DNA from: Sphingomonas hengshuiensis
GTDB lineage: Bacteria; Pseudomonadota; Alphaproteobacteria; Sphingomonadales; Sphingomonadaceae
NCBI GenBank assembly: GCA_003240755.1
Contig: QFNF01000001.1
Coordinates: forward strand, 135,902-199,901
Length of the DNA stretch: 64,000 nucleotides
Direction: 5' to 3'
Shown here: piece by piece, positions 9,514 to 17,957 of the stretch
How the letters are laid out: every line of letters begins with the position of its first letter
How positions within the stretch are numbered: position 1 is the stretch's first letter
Notes under the pieces: model-generated
Database searches by the model: none
What the model was told of the DNA's origin: nothing
Seen by the model: the letters and a program-made list of their open reading frames with translations, nothing else
Program-made: the position numbers and the translations under genes

Positions 9514-9555
9514 TCCCCCTTGAGTAGTGGCGGCGCGTGGTCCATCGCACGCGAC

Positions 9556-9900
9556 ATGGATATTCCCGCACTATATGCCCAGTTGATCCAGGAAATCGGC
9601 GATGGCACCGGCATGGCCGACAGCCTGCTCCACGTCCATGCCGGCATGGCGGTGCTGCTGCTGACGCGGGTGGTGACGGGATATCGCCTGTCGACACCGA
9701 TCCCGCTGGCGGTGGTCGCGCTCGCCGAACTGGCCAACGAAGTGCTCGACCGGTTGCACTACGGGTCCTGGCGCTGGGCCGACACCTCGCTCGACATCGT
9801 CAACACGATGTTCTGGCCGACGATGCTGTTCATCGGCCTGCGCCTGCGCGACCGGTTCGAACCCCGCGCCAGGCCGCCGGTCGACGGGAACGTCGCCTGA
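9556..9900 (+). CDS. Small membrane protein of unknown function
   Basis: A 114-residue protein with about three hydrophobic segments: AGMAVLLLTRVVTGY, IPLAVVALAELANEVL and a C-terminal NTMFWPTMLFIGLRL. The acidic/His residues inside (ELANEVLDRLHY, SWRWADTSLD) recall VanZ-like membrane proteins, but I cannot assign a family. ATG at 9556 is chosen; a TTG at 9520 in the same frame would add 12 residues without better ribosome-binding support. It follows the cardiolipin-synthase-like gene on the same strand. Confidence 0.6.
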   Translation: MDIPALYAQLIQEIGDGTGMADSLLHVHAGMAVLLLTRVVTGYRLSTPIPLAVVALAELANEVLDRLHYGSWRWADTSLDIVNTMFWPTMLFIGLRLRDRFEPRARPPVDGNVA

Positions 9901-9982
9901 TCGCACGCGGTCGGGACGCCCAAGCGCTTCCATGGCCGGTCCCCGCATCCGCGCGGATATGGCCATCGACCCAACCGGACGC

Positions 9983-10573
9983 CTATGCCTTCGCTTCGGC
10001 GATCAGCTTGGCCGCTTCCGCCCCCGCCCAGTCCATGGCGCCGGTGACGCGCCACAGTTCCCTGCCGCCGGCATCGTACAGGATCGTCGTCGGCAGGCTG
10101 ACGCCCATGCCGGTCGAGAATTGCAGGTCCGGGTCGCGATACGCCTTGAGGTTGGCGAGCTTCCGTTCGGTCAGAAAGGGCTGGACCTTGCCCGGTTCCA
10201 TGTCCTGCGACACGGTGAGGAGGTGCAGCGCGGCGCCTTCGCGGGCGGCCAGCGCATCCAGCGTCGGCATCTCGCGCACGCATGGCGCGCACCATGTCGC
10301 CCACAGGTTCACCAGCACCGGCTTGCCCCGGAAATCGGCCAGCGACACCGGCTTGCCCGTGCCGTCCTGAAACCGATAGGCCGGCATCGCCTCGCCCTTG
10401 TGGCTGCGATCGACCTGTGTCGCGGCGTCGGGCGCGGCGGTGGCGTCGGGGGCGGCGATGTCGGGAACGGTGCCGTCGCCCCCAGCCGCCGCTTGCTCCG
10501 GCGCGGCGGCTCGCTTATCGCAAGCGCCGACGAACAGGCTCAGTCCAAGGAGAAGCGCGATTACCGGGCGCAT
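9983..10573 (-). CDS. TlpA-like disulfide reductase, lipoprotein
   Basis: A 196-residue protein with a lipoprotein signal peptide ([12 protein letters not shown], cysteine at about residue 18), an Ala/Asp/Pro-rich linker of about 50 residues and a thioredoxin domain with the active site [13 protein letters not shown]. The cis-proline is in VSLPTTIL. TlpA/ResA-type proteins reduce disulfides on the periplasmic side, for example apocytochrome c or Sco/Cu-site cysteines. The start codon at 10573 lies within bases of the divergent argH start, so the two genes must share a very compact promoter region or have promoters inside each other's coding DNA. Confidence 0.9.
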   Translation of the reverse strand: MRPVIALLLGLSLFVGACDKRAAAPEQAAAGGDGTVPDIAAPDATAAPDAATQVDRSHKGEAMPAYRFQDGTGKPVSLADFRGKPVLVNLWATWCAPCVREMPTLDALAAREGAALHLLTVSQDMEPGKVQPFLTERKLANLKAYRDPDLQFSTGMGVSLPTTILYDAGGRELWRVTGAMDWAGAEAAKLIAEAKA

Positions 10574-10589
10574 GGAAGGCTCCAACAGC

Positions 10590-11951
10590 ATGTGGGGCGG
10601 GCGCTTCGCCGAAGGCCCGTCGGCGGTGATGCGTGAGATAAACGCCTCGATCCCCTTCGACAAGCGGATGTGGCGACAGGATATCGCCGGGTCCAGGGCG
10701 CACGCAACGATGCTGGGCGCGCAGGGCATCGTCGATGCGGCGGACGTCGCGAAGATCCTCGACGGGCTGGACGCGGTCGCCGCCGATTATGCCGACCATG
10801 GCGTGCCCGACGACCTGACGCTCGAGGACATCCATATGCTGACCGAGGCGCGGCTGGCCGAACGGATCGGGCCGGTCGCCGGTCGCCTCCACACCGCGCG
10901 CTCGCGCAACGATCAGGTCGCGACCGATTTCCGCCTGTGGACCCGCGATGCGATCGACGCGGTCGACGCCGCGCTGGGCCAGTTGCAGGCGGCGTTGCTG
11001 GTGCGGGCCGAGGAACATGCCGCGAGCGTGATGCCGGGCTTCACCCATCTGCAGGTCGCGCAGCCGGTGACGCTGGGCCATCACCTGATGGCCTATCACA
11101 CGATGATCGCGCGCGACCGGGGCCGCTTCGCCGATTGCCGCGCGCGGCTGAACTACAACCCGCTCGGCTCGGCGGCGCTGGCCGGCACCGGCTTCCCGCT
11201 CGATCGCCACGCGACCGCGACGGCGCTGGGCTTTGCCGGCCCGACGGTCAACTCGCTCGATTCGGTCAGCGACCGCGACTTCGCGATCGAATATCTGACC
11301 GCCGCGGTGCAATGTTCGCTGCACCTGTCGCGCCTTGCCGAGGAATTCGTGATCTGGGCGTCGCAGATGTTCGGCTTCGTCAGCCTGTCCGACCAATGGT
11401 CGACCGGCAGCTCGATCATGCCGCAGAAGCGCAACCCCGATGCCGCCGAACTGGTGCGCGGGCATTCGGGCCGCATCATGGGCTGCATGACGGCGCTGAT
11501 GGTGACGATGAAGGGCCTGCCGCTCGCCTATTCCAAGGACATGCAGGACGACAAGCCGCCGGTGTTCGAGGCGACCGACCTGCTGGCGCTGTCGATCGCG
11601 GCGATGACCGGCATGGTCGAAAGCGCGACCTTCCGCCCCGAACGCATGCGCGCGGCGGCCGAAACCGGCTTTTCGACCGCGACCGACCTTGCCGACTGGC
11701 TGGTGCGCGAAGCGGGCGTGCCGTTCCGCGAGGCGCATCACATCACCGGCCGCGCGGTCAAGCTGGCCGAGGAGCGCGGCTGCCGCCTCGACGGCCTAAC
11801 GCTCGACGACCTGACCGGCATCGACGATCGCATCCATGGCGGCATCTTCGACGTGCTGAGCGTCGACGCCTCGGTCGCCAGCCGCCGGAGCTTCGGCGGC
11901 ACCGCGCCCGAACGGGTGCGCGAGGCGATCGCCGCCGCGCGGGGGCGGTGA
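10590..11951 (+). CDS. argH: Argininosuccinate lyase
   Basis: Last step of arginine synthesis: argininosuccinate to arginine and fumarate, in the cytosol. It is a 453-residue member of the aspartase/fumarase superfamily. MWGGRF is the usual ArgH start, HTARSRNDQ is the substrate-binding block, and [11 protein letters not shown] is the superfamily signature loop with the catalytic serine. ATG at 10590 is preferred because GGAAGG lies about 10 bases upstream; ATG at 10572 is an in-frame alternative that would overlap the divergent TlpA-like start codon. The stop overlaps the next start (TGATG). Confidence 0.95.
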   Translation: MWGGRFAEGPSAVMREINASIPFDKRMWRQDIAGSRAHATMLGAQGIVDAADVAKILDGLDAVAADYADHGVPDDLTLEDIHMLTEARLAERIGPVAGRLHTARSRNDQVATDFRLWTRDAIDAVDAALGQLQAALLVRAEEHAASVMPGFTHLQVAQPVTLGHHLMAYHTMIARDRGRFADCRARLNYNPLGSAALAGTGFPLDRHATATALGFAGPTVNSLDSVSDRDFAIEYLTAAVQCSLHLSRLAEEFVIWASQMFGFVSLSDQWSTGSSIMPQKRNPDAAELVRGHSGRIMGCMTALMVTMKGLPLAYSKDMQDDKPPVFEATDLLALSIAAMTGMVESATFRPERMRAAAETGFSTATDLADWLVREAGVPFREAHHITGRAVKLAEERGCRLDGLTLDDLTGIDDRIHGGIFDVLSVDASVASRRSFGGTAPERVREAIAAARGR

Positions 11952-12190
11952 TGCGCGGCGTCGCGCTCCTCGCCATCGCCGTGGTGCTGGCCGGCTGCGG
12001 CCAGCGCAGCGACCTGCGTCCCCGCCAGAATGCGTCGCTGCCACCCGCGCCCTATGGCGCCACCGCGACGCCGACGCCCGCCGAGCTGCTCGATCCGACG
12101 ACCCAGCAACGCCCGTCGCGCAGCGACGAGCTGCTGACCGAATCGAAGGCGCGCGGCGACGATCCGTTCGCGCTGCCGCCGACGCGCTGA
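11951..12190 (+). CDS. LptM (YifL)-like small lipoprotein
   Basis: A 79-residue protein with a short signal peptide and lipobox VLAGCGQRSDL. The sequence just after the cysteine (CGQRSDLRP) matches the LPAM_2/YifL motif (CGqkGpL.lP) that defines LptM, the small lipoprotein that helps LptD mature in the LPS-export translocon. The rest is Pro/Thr/Ala-rich and disordered. The gene sits between argH and lysA, as in many Alphaproteobacteria; E. coli lptM lies next to dapF, also a lysine/DAP gene. It overlaps argH by one base. The LptM role here is inference from motif and context. Confidence 0.75.
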   Translation: MRGVALLAIAVVLAGCGQRSDLRPRQNASLPPAPYGATATPTPAELLDPTTQQRPSRSDELLTESKARGDDPFALPPTR

Positions 12191-12275
12191 AGGATTGGGA
12201 CGGCCATGCCCGCAGGCTAATGGTCAGTCGGCACCAACCCCGCTAAGCGGCGATAACCACCTGCAAGGCCCGATC

Positions 12276-13541
12276 ATGGACTGTTTCACCCTTCGCGACG
12301 GTACGCTTCATGCCGAGGATGTCGGCCTGCCCGCCATCGCCGAGGCGGTCGGCACGCCGGTCTATGTCTATTCGGCCGCGACCCTCGAACGGCACGTCCG
12401 CGTGTTCCGCGACGCGGTGGCGGGGCTGGGCAGGGGGGAGCCGCTGGTCGCCTTCGCGGTAAAGGCCAACCCGAACAAGGCGGTGCTGGCGACGCTGGCG
12501 CGTGCGGGCATGGGCGCCGACGTGGTGTCGGGCGGCGAGCTCTACCGCGCGCTCGATGCCGGCATGGATCCCGACCGGATCGTGTTTTCGGGCGTCGGCA
12601 AGACGGCGGAGGAGATGGCGCAGGGGCTGGATGCCGGCATCGGCCAGTTCAACATCGAATCCGAACCCGAACTCGACATGCTCTCCGCCGTGGCTTGCGC
12701 GCGCGGCAAGGTCGCCCGCATCGCCATCCGGGTGAACCCCGACGTGATCGCCGGCACCCATGCGAAGATCTCGACGGGGGGCAAGGAGAACAAGTTCGGC
12801 ATCGACTATCATGCCGCCCCCGCGGCGTACGCCCATGCCGCGTCGCTGCCGGGTATCCGGGTACGCGGCGTCGCGGTGCATATCGGCAGCCAGTTGACCG
12901 ACCTCAATCCGCTGGAGGCGGCGTTCGGCCGGGTGGGAGCGCTGATCGCCGACCTGCGCGCGGCGGGCCACGATATCACCCATGCCGATCTGGGTGGTGG
13001 CCTGGGCGTCCCCTATGACCCCGCCATGCCACTGCCGCCGTCGCCCGCCGACTATGGCGCGATGGTCGCGCGCGCGACCGCCGGGTGGGACGTGCGGTTG
13101 ATGTTCGAACCCGGCCGGCTGATCGTCGCCAATGCCGGGGTGCTGGTGTCGCGGGTGATCCGGGTGAAGCAGGGTGCGGTCGCGCCGTTCGTCGTCGTCG
13201 ATGCGGCGATGAACGACCTGCTGCGGCCCAGCCTGTACGACGCCTATCACGATATCCGTGCCGTGACCCCGACCGGCGAGCGTGCCTTGGCCAACATCGT
13301 CGGCCCGGTGTGCGAGACCGGCGATACCTTTGCGCTGGGTCGCGAAACGGATGTGGTCGCCGCCGACGATCTGGTCGCGTTCATGACCGCCGGCGCCTAT
13401 GGCGCGACCATGGCCTCGACCTACAATTCGCGCGCGCTGGTGCCCGAGGTGCTGGTGTCGGGCGACCGGTTCGCCGTGGTGCGCGAACGGCCACCGATCG
13501 AGGCGCTGGCACGGGCCGACCGCCTGCCGCCCTGGCTGTGA
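12276..13541 (+). CDS. lysA: Diaminopimelate decarboxylase
   Basis: Converts meso-diaminopimelate to L-lysine with PLP, the last step of lysine synthesis. It is a 421-residue fold-III PLP enzyme. The Schiff-base lysine is K63 in FAVKANPNKAVL; the HIGSQ block binds the cofactor, the Gly-rich ADLGGGLGVPY loop holds the phosphate, FEPGRLIVANAG and the active-site cysteine in GPVCETGD are all present. The start at 12276 gives the normal alphaproteobacterial N-terminus. The next gene overlaps by GTGA. Confidence 0.96.
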   Translation: MDCFTLRDGTLHAEDVGLPAIAEAVGTPVYVYSAATLERHVRVFRDAVAGLGRGEPLVAFAVKANPNKAVLATLARAGMGADVVSGGELYRALDAGMDPDRIVFSGVGKTAEEMAQGLDAGIGQFNIESEPELDMLSAVACARGKVARIAIRVNPDVIAGTHAKISTGGKENKFGIDYHAAPAAYAHAASLPGIRVRGVAVHIGSQLTDLNPLEAAFGRVGALIADLRAAGHDITHADLGGGLGVPYDPAMPLPPSPADYGAMVARATAGWDVRLMFEPGRLIVANAGVLVSRVIRVKQGAVAPFVVVDAAMNDLLRPSLYDAYHDIRAVTPTGERALANIVGPVCETGDTFALGRETDVVAADDLVAFMTAGAYGATMASTYNSRALVPEVLVSGDRFAVVRERPPIEALARADRLPPWL

Positions 13542-14299
13542 ACGGGCTGCCGGTCCTGCTGCGCACCGCCGGGCGGTGCGTGATCCTGGTCGGCGACGGC
13601 GAAGCGGCCGATGCCAAGCGCCGCCTGCTGGAACGCAGCGGGCTTCGCGTCGTCGCCGACGCCGATGCCGACGACGCCCGCATCGCGGTGGTGGCGGTCG
13701 AGGACGATGTCGCGGCCCGCGCCGCGATCGATGCGCTCAGGGCGCGCGGGATACTGGTCAACGCGGTCGACCGCCCCGCCGATTGCGATTTCACCCTGCC
13801 GGCGATCGTCGACCGCGCGCCGGTGCTGGTCGCGATCTCGACCGGCGGCGTGTCGGCGGGCCTCGCGGCGGCGATCCGCCAGCGGCTGGAGGCGCTGCTG
13901 CCGGCCGGGCTCGGGCGGCTGGCCGAAGGGCTGGGGGCGGCGCGTGGCCAGCTCCGCACCCGTTTCCCCGCGGGTGGCGACCGCCGCCGCGCGATCGGCG
14001 CGGCGATCGCGGCGGGCGGTCCGCTCGATCCGATGGTGCCGCACGACGACGACGCGGTCGCCGGCTGGCTGGCGGATGCCGCACCGGTCGCGAGCCGGGT
14101 GGAAACGATCCGTCTTCGGTCGACCGATCCCGACGACCTGACCCTGCGCGAAGCCCGCTGGCTGGGACAGGCCGACCGCATCCATCACGCGGCCGATGTC
14201 CCGCCCGCGATCCTCGACCGCGCCCGCGCCGATGCGGTGCGGGTCCCGGGTCCGGTGCCCGCGGACCCGCTCCCCGGCCTGACGATCGGCATTCTGTGA
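13538..14299 (+). CDS. Siroheme synthase N-terminal domain protein (precorrin-2 dehydrogenase type)
   Basis: A 253-residue protein matching the N-terminal half of CysG / Met8p: an NAD(P)-binding Rossmann loop VILVGDGEAADAKRRLLERSG, NAVDRPADCDFTLPAIVDRAPVLVAISTGG (the Asn-Asp-style core with a conserved Asp) and a helical dimer region. Such proteins oxidise precorrin-2 to sirohydrochlorin and may insert iron to give siroheme. There is no C-terminal uroporphyrinogen methyltransferase domain, so that step must be encoded elsewhere. It starts with GTG overlapping the lysA stop. The last 80 residues are unlike classical CysG. Confidence 0.8.
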   Translation: MNGLPVLLRTAGRCVILVGDGEAADAKRRLLERSGLRVVADADADDARIAVVAVEDDVAARAAIDALRARGILVNAVDRPADCDFTLPAIVDRAPVLVAISTGGVSAGLAAAIRQRLEALLPAGLGRLAEGLGAARGQLRTRFPAGGDRRRAIGAAIAAGGPLDPMVPHDDDAVAGWLADAAPVASRVETIRLRSTDPDDLTLREARWLGQADRIHHAADVPPAILDRARADAVRVPGPVPADPLPGLTIGIL

Positions 14300-14309
14300 C
14301 CGGTCGGGC

Positions 14310-15263
14310 ATGATCTGTCGCGCATGGCATATCGATGCGGGCAGGGCGACGCCGGTCGACCCGATGGCGGCGGTCGATACGGCGGGCGGGTTCCTGTGGA
14401 TCCACCTGCATGGCGAGGGGGATGCGGTCGCCGCCTGGCTGCGCGACCATGCCCGTCTGCCCGACTATGTCATCGACCCGCTGACCGCCGTCGAGACGCG
14501 CCCGCGCTGCGACGCGATCGGCAAGGGGGCGTTCGTCAACCTGCGCGGCCTGTCCGACGACGTGCTCAGCAGCGCCGATCCGCTGGCGTCGGTGCGGCTC
14601 TATGCCAGCGCCGGACGGGTCCATTCGGTGACTCGGCGCAAGCTGACCGCGTTCCATACCGTGGTCGATCGGGTCGAGGGGGGCGAGGTCGCCGATCCCG
14701 GCGACCTGATCGTCGCCTTCGCCATGGCGATCACCGAACAGCTCGACCCGCTGATCGCCGATCTCGGCGACACGCTCGACGAATGCGAGGAGGCGCTCGA
14801 CCCGGGGCGCATCTTCGAACAGCGCCGTGCCGTGACCCATACCCGCGTCCGCGCGATCGGCTATCGCCGCTTCCTCGTGCCGCAGCGTTCCGCGCTGGAC
14901 AAGCTGGGGCAGTTGTCCGGCGACTGGCTGCAGCAGGACGATCGCCTCCACCTCGCCGCCGCTGCCGACCGCGCAGCGCGCATGGCGGAGGAGGTCGATT
15001 CGATCCGCGAACGCGCCGCGCTGATTCACGAAACGCTGACCGACCTGCGCGCCGAACAGCTCGACCAGCGCTCGCTCCAGATCGCGATCGTCGCGATGGT
15101 GTTCCTGCCGCTCACCTTCCTCACCGGGCTGCTCGGCATGAACGTGAAGGGGATACCGTTCGCCGAGGAACCCTGGGCCTTTGCCGGGGTGGTCGCGCTG
15201 TGCGTGGCGATGAGCGCGGCGATCGTGATATGGTTCGCGCGCAGGCACTGGATCGGGCGATAG
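14310..15263 (+). CDS. ZntB/CorA family divalent-cation transporter
   Basis: A 317-residue protein with a long soluble N-terminal domain and two C-terminal transmembrane helices. The signature at the end of TM1 is LLGMNVKGIPF, the GMN motif with the IPF extension seen in ZntB. In ZntB this pore usually carries Zn2+ (or Cd2+), whereas CorA carries Mg2+. It follows the siroheme-synthase-domain gene by 10 bp and probably shares its transcript. The precise ion is an inference from the ZntB-like sequence. Confidence 0.85.
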   Translation: MICRAWHIDAGRATPVDPMAAVDTAGGFLWIHLHGEGDAVAAWLRDHARLPDYVIDPLTAVETRPRCDAIGKGAFVNLRGLSDDVLSSADPLASVRLYASAGRVHSVTRRKLTAFHTVVDRVEGGEVADPGDLIVAFAMAITEQLDPLIADLGDTLDECEEALDPGRIFEQRRAVTHTRVRAIGYRRFLVPQRSALDKLGQLSGDWLQQDDRLHLAAAADRAARMAEEVDSIRERAALIHETLTDLRAEQLDQRSLQIAIVAMVFLPLTFLTGLLGMNVKGIPFAEEPWAFAGVVALCVAMSAAIVIWFARRHWIGR

Positions 15264-15369
15264 GCGACAGGACGGCGCGAGGAACAGCTTTCCTACGCGC
15301 GCTGCCGCTGCCACGCTCTGGCCGGATCTTTCGGACGGTCGATCGGTCTGCCGGGAACCGGCCCGGCCG

Positions 15370-15416
15370 CACCCGCGCCGCGAAAGCGTGGCGAGTGTGA
15401 CTTTTGTGAACTTTGG
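15370..15416. repeat. Short intergenic repeat with GTGAACTT core, copy 1
   Basis: The core at 15392-15415 matches 35268-35291 at 21 of 24 positions (core words GAGTGTGA and GTGAACTTTG). Upstream, both copies share a run resembling CCRCACCC-CGCG-AAGCG. Both lie just past the 3' end of a minus-strand gene. Role unknown; a regulatory or small REP-like element is possible. Confidence 0.55.
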
Positions 15417-15422
15417 CCGCCG

Positions 15423-15956
15423 CTACCGCGCGATGAACCCGATCATCTGTTCGATCATCATGCGCAACTGCCCGTCCGCCTTGTCGATCGCGCCGTCCTC
15501 GGCGGTGTTGATCGCGACGCCAACCGGCGTCGGCCAGCCGCGCAGGGCATGGGCGACCGTGCGCAGCGTCGTCATCGTCGCCACCGCCGCCTGCCATCCG
15601 GCCGCTGTCGCGACGATGCCGACCGGCATCCCGTCGAAATAGACGCGGTCGTCGCGGCGCAGCAGCTCGACATGGTCGAGCGCGTTCTTGACCAGCCCCG
15701 ACAGGGTGCCGTGATAGCCCGGCGACCCGATGACGATGCCGTCGGCATCGCGCAGCGCGCGCAGGAACGACTGGATGCGCGCATTGCCCTCCGCCGTTTC
15801 GGGTTCGTAGTTCGGAAAATCGATCGCCGGCCCGGTGAGCAGCGTGGTGCGGGCGCCCAGCATCGCGGCATGGGCCAGCGCCCGTTCCAGTGCGGCGGCG
15901 GTGCCGGACGTCGGGCGCAACGTGCCCCCCAGCGCGACGATATGCGGTTGCTTCAT
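15423..15956 (-). CDS. NADPH-dependent FMN reductase family protein
   Basis: A 177-residue flavodoxin-like protein. The phosphate loop for FMN is GGTLRPTSGTAAALERAL, and the second signature is GSPGYHGTLSGLVKNALDHVE, which contacts the isoalloxazine ring. This family includes FMN reductases, chromate/quinone reductases and the ArsH/SsuE group; SsuE-like length and motifs suggest a general NAD(P)H:FMN oxidoreductase. It is the last non-flagellar gene on the left side, and no sulfonate genes are nearby. Substrate not assigned. Confidence 0.85.
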   Translation of the reverse strand: MKQPHIVALGGTLRPTSGTAAALERALAHAAMLGARTTLLTGPAIDFPNYEPETAEGNARIQSFLRALRDADGIVIGSPGYHGTLSGLVKNALDHVELLRRDDRVYFDGMPVGIVATAAGWQAAVATMTTLRTVAHALRGWPTPVGVAINTAEDGAIDKADGQLRMMIEQMIGFIAR

Positions 15957-15996
15957 GGGCGCAGCGCTAGCCGAACATCGACGGCGACGCCACCTC

Positions 15997-16398
15997 TCAG
16001 CGCGGCCGGACCGCGTCCCACGCCCCGGCGATATCGGTCAGCGACGCGGCGGCGTTCAGGAACGGTTGCGGGTCATGCGCGATGCTCGCATCGACGATCT
16101 GTTCGCGCAGGCCGGCATAGAGCCGCGACAGCGTCTGCGACAGGTCGCCGCCCTTGTCGAAATCGAGCCCGGCCTCGAGCGCGAACAGGATCGCGGTGGC
16201 GCGGGTGACGCGTTCGCCCTTCATCGCATATTGCCGGTTGGTCGTCGCCCATGCCGCCGACCGCAGCGCGCGGATCGCTTCCTCGTACAGCAGCGCGACC
16301 AGCGCGTGCGGATCGGCGCCGCCGGTACGTGCGGCAAGGTCGACCGAGCGATAGGTCTGGGCGGGATCGCCGGCAAGGGCGGTGGCATAGCGGGCCAT
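15997..16398 (-). CDS. fliS: Flagellar secretion chaperone FliS
   Basis: A 133-residue helical protein that binds the C-terminus of flagellin and keeps it unfolded for export. ARYATALAGDPAQTYRSVD followed by PHALVALLYEEAIRALR is the family pattern (HALV-LLY-GAL core). The ATG at 16398 overlaps the fliD stop (TAATG), so it is co-translated with fliD. A longer in-frame start at 16416 (MDEERI) would lie within fliD and is less likely. Together with fliD it is probably under the sigma-28-like promoter at 17931-17957. Confidence 0.92.
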   Translation of the reverse strand: MARYATALAGDPAQTYRSVDLAARTGGADPHALVALLYEEAIRALRSAAWATTNRQYAMKGERVTRATAILFALEAGLDFDKGGDLSQTLSRLYAGLREQIVDASIAHDPQPFLNAAASLTDIAGAWDAVRPR

Positions 16399-17903
16399 TA
16401 TTCGCTCTTCGTCCACATCTTGATCTGGTTTTCCATGAACGTCTGCTGCGCCTTGTACGCGGCGACACGCGCCTCGGACGCCGCGAACTGCTGCGTCATG
16501 CGGGTGGAGGTGGCGTCGGTCTGTTCGGCGACCTTGGCCTGTTCCTTGGCCAGCGCCGTCTGCGCCTCGGCATAGCGCTTGTCGCTGGCGCCCAGGCCCA
16601 GGGTGGTGCTCTTGGCGGTGGCGGCGATCCGGTTCAGCGCGGCGGGCAGGCTGGTGCCGGTCGTGCCATCGGTGCCGGTGGCGGCGGCGAACATCGCCTC
16701 GACCGCATCCGGGTTGTTCGCCAGCGCGCGGGTCAGCATGTCCTTGTCGACGCGCAGCGTGCCGTCATTGTTGGTCGCGACGCCGATCGACGACAGCGTC
16801 GTCGGGCTGCCGTCCGTCGCCCCGGTCAGGTCGGTGATCGTCAACCGCTGCAGCGCCCGCTTCATCGCCATCGCCGCCGGATCGGCGCGCAGGTCGCCGG
16901 TGATCGGGTCGGTCGCCTTGTTCACCGACGCGAGCATCTCGTTATAGGCGGCAACGACGTTGTTCACCGCCTCGGTCAGCGCTTCGGTCGGCTTGGACGA
17001 ACTGAGCGTCACCGGACCGGTATCGGTCGTGACCGCCTTCAGCTCCAGCTTGACGCCCGGGGCGCCGGTCACGGTGTTCGACGCGCTGACCATCGGTACG
17101 CCATCGATGCTGAACACTGCGTTCCCGGCGCGGGTCACGACCTCCGCACCGCCATTGTCGGCATCGAAGTCGACATTCAGCCGCTCCAGCCCCGGCGTCG
17201 CGCTGCCGCTGTCCGGCGTGGCGGCAAGGGTGAACGCCTGGTTCGCGCCGTCCGTGCTGCGCAGCACGAGCCGCTGGCCGTTGGCGTCGGTCACGACGCT
17301 GGCGGTAACGCCGGCCTTGGCGGCGGTGATCTTGTCGGCGACGCCCTGCAACGACGCGGCGTCGCTGGCGGTGATCGTGATCGGCGGGATGGTCGTGCCG
17401 TTGGCCTTGAACGTGCCGTCGCTCTGCACGCTGCCGAGTTGCAACTGCAGCGTGCCGGTTCCGACCGACGCGTCGGTAGCGAACGTATCCTTGGTCACGG
17501 CGACCTGCGACGTGGCCAGCCGGGCGACGGTCACGCTGGCGTTGAGGCTGGCGACCGTCGCTCCGGCGGCGACCGATACCTTGACCGCGGCGCCGCTGCT
17601 GCTCAGTTGCGTCGACAGCCCGCCGGTCTCGGCCAGCGTGGTGAGTGCGGCGGAAAAGCTGGTGATGCCCGACTTCAATTCCGCGACCGACGAAATCTGC
17701 GCGGTCAGCGTGTCGGATTTCCTGGCGAGTTGCGCGTTCTTGTTCGCGAACTGCGCCTCGACCAGGCTTTGGACCAGCGCGGCGGTATCGACGCCCGACC
17801 CTGCGCCCAATGCGGTGGCGAGGTTGGGGGTGGCTGTCTTGGCCGTGGTGGTGGTCTTGGCCGTGGCGACGGTGGCCGTCGCACTGGTGGTCGTGATCGC
17901 CAT
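16398..17903 (-). CDS. fliD: Flagellar filament cap protein FliD (HAP2)
   Basis: A 501-residue filament cap. The N-terminal block GAGSGVDTAALVQSLVEAQF and the C-terminal coiled-coil ending RMTQQFAASEARVAAYKAQQTFMENQIK fit FliD_N and FliD_C. The N-terminus carries about 30 Thr/Ala-rich residues before the conserved part. It polymerises as a cap on the filament tip and folds flagellin as it arrives. A sigma-28-like promoter lies 28 bp upstream, as expected for a late flagellar gene. Confidence 0.95.
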   Translation of the reverse strand: MAITTTSATATVATAKTTTTAKTATPNLATALGAGSGVDTAALVQSLVEAQFANKNAQLARKSDTLTAQISSVAELKSGITSFSAALTTLAETGGLSTQLSSSGAAVKVSVAAGATVASLNASVTVARLATSQVAVTKDTFATDASVGTGTLQLQLGSVQSDGTFKANGTTIPPITITASDAASLQGVADKITAAKAGVTASVVTDANGQRLVLRSTDGANQAFTLAATPDSGSATPGLERLNVDFDADNGGAEVVTRAGNAVFSIDGVPMVSASNTVTGAPGVKLELKAVTTDTGPVTLSSSKPTEALTEAVNNVVAAYNEMLASVNKATDPITGDLRADPAAMAMKRALQRLTITDLTGATDGSPTTLSSIGVATNNDGTLRVDKDMLTRALANNPDAVEAMFAAATGTDGTTGTSLPAALNRIAATAKSTTLGLGASDKRYAEAQTALAKEQAKVAEQTDATSTRMTQQFAASEARVAAYKAQQTFMENQIKMWTKSE

Positions 17904-17930
17904 CGTTCATCCCCGGTCCGTCTCGCCCCA

Positions 17931-17957
17931 TCAACGGCACGCGGGGGCGAATCTTTA
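17931..17957 (-). promoter_or_regulatory. Sigma-28 (FliA)-type promoter of fliD-fliS
   Basis: On the minus strand TAAA, 15 bases, then GCCGTTGA (6 of 8 with the GCCGATAA consensus). The -35 box overlaps the flhB stop codon. The predicted start lies near 17925, giving a leader of about 20 nt before the fliD ATG at 17903. Confidence 0.75.

Noticed and set aside
9520..9555. TTG start for the small membrane protein
   Set aside because: Adds hydrophilic residues without a ribosome site; ATG at 9556 begins the hydrophobic-protein pattern.
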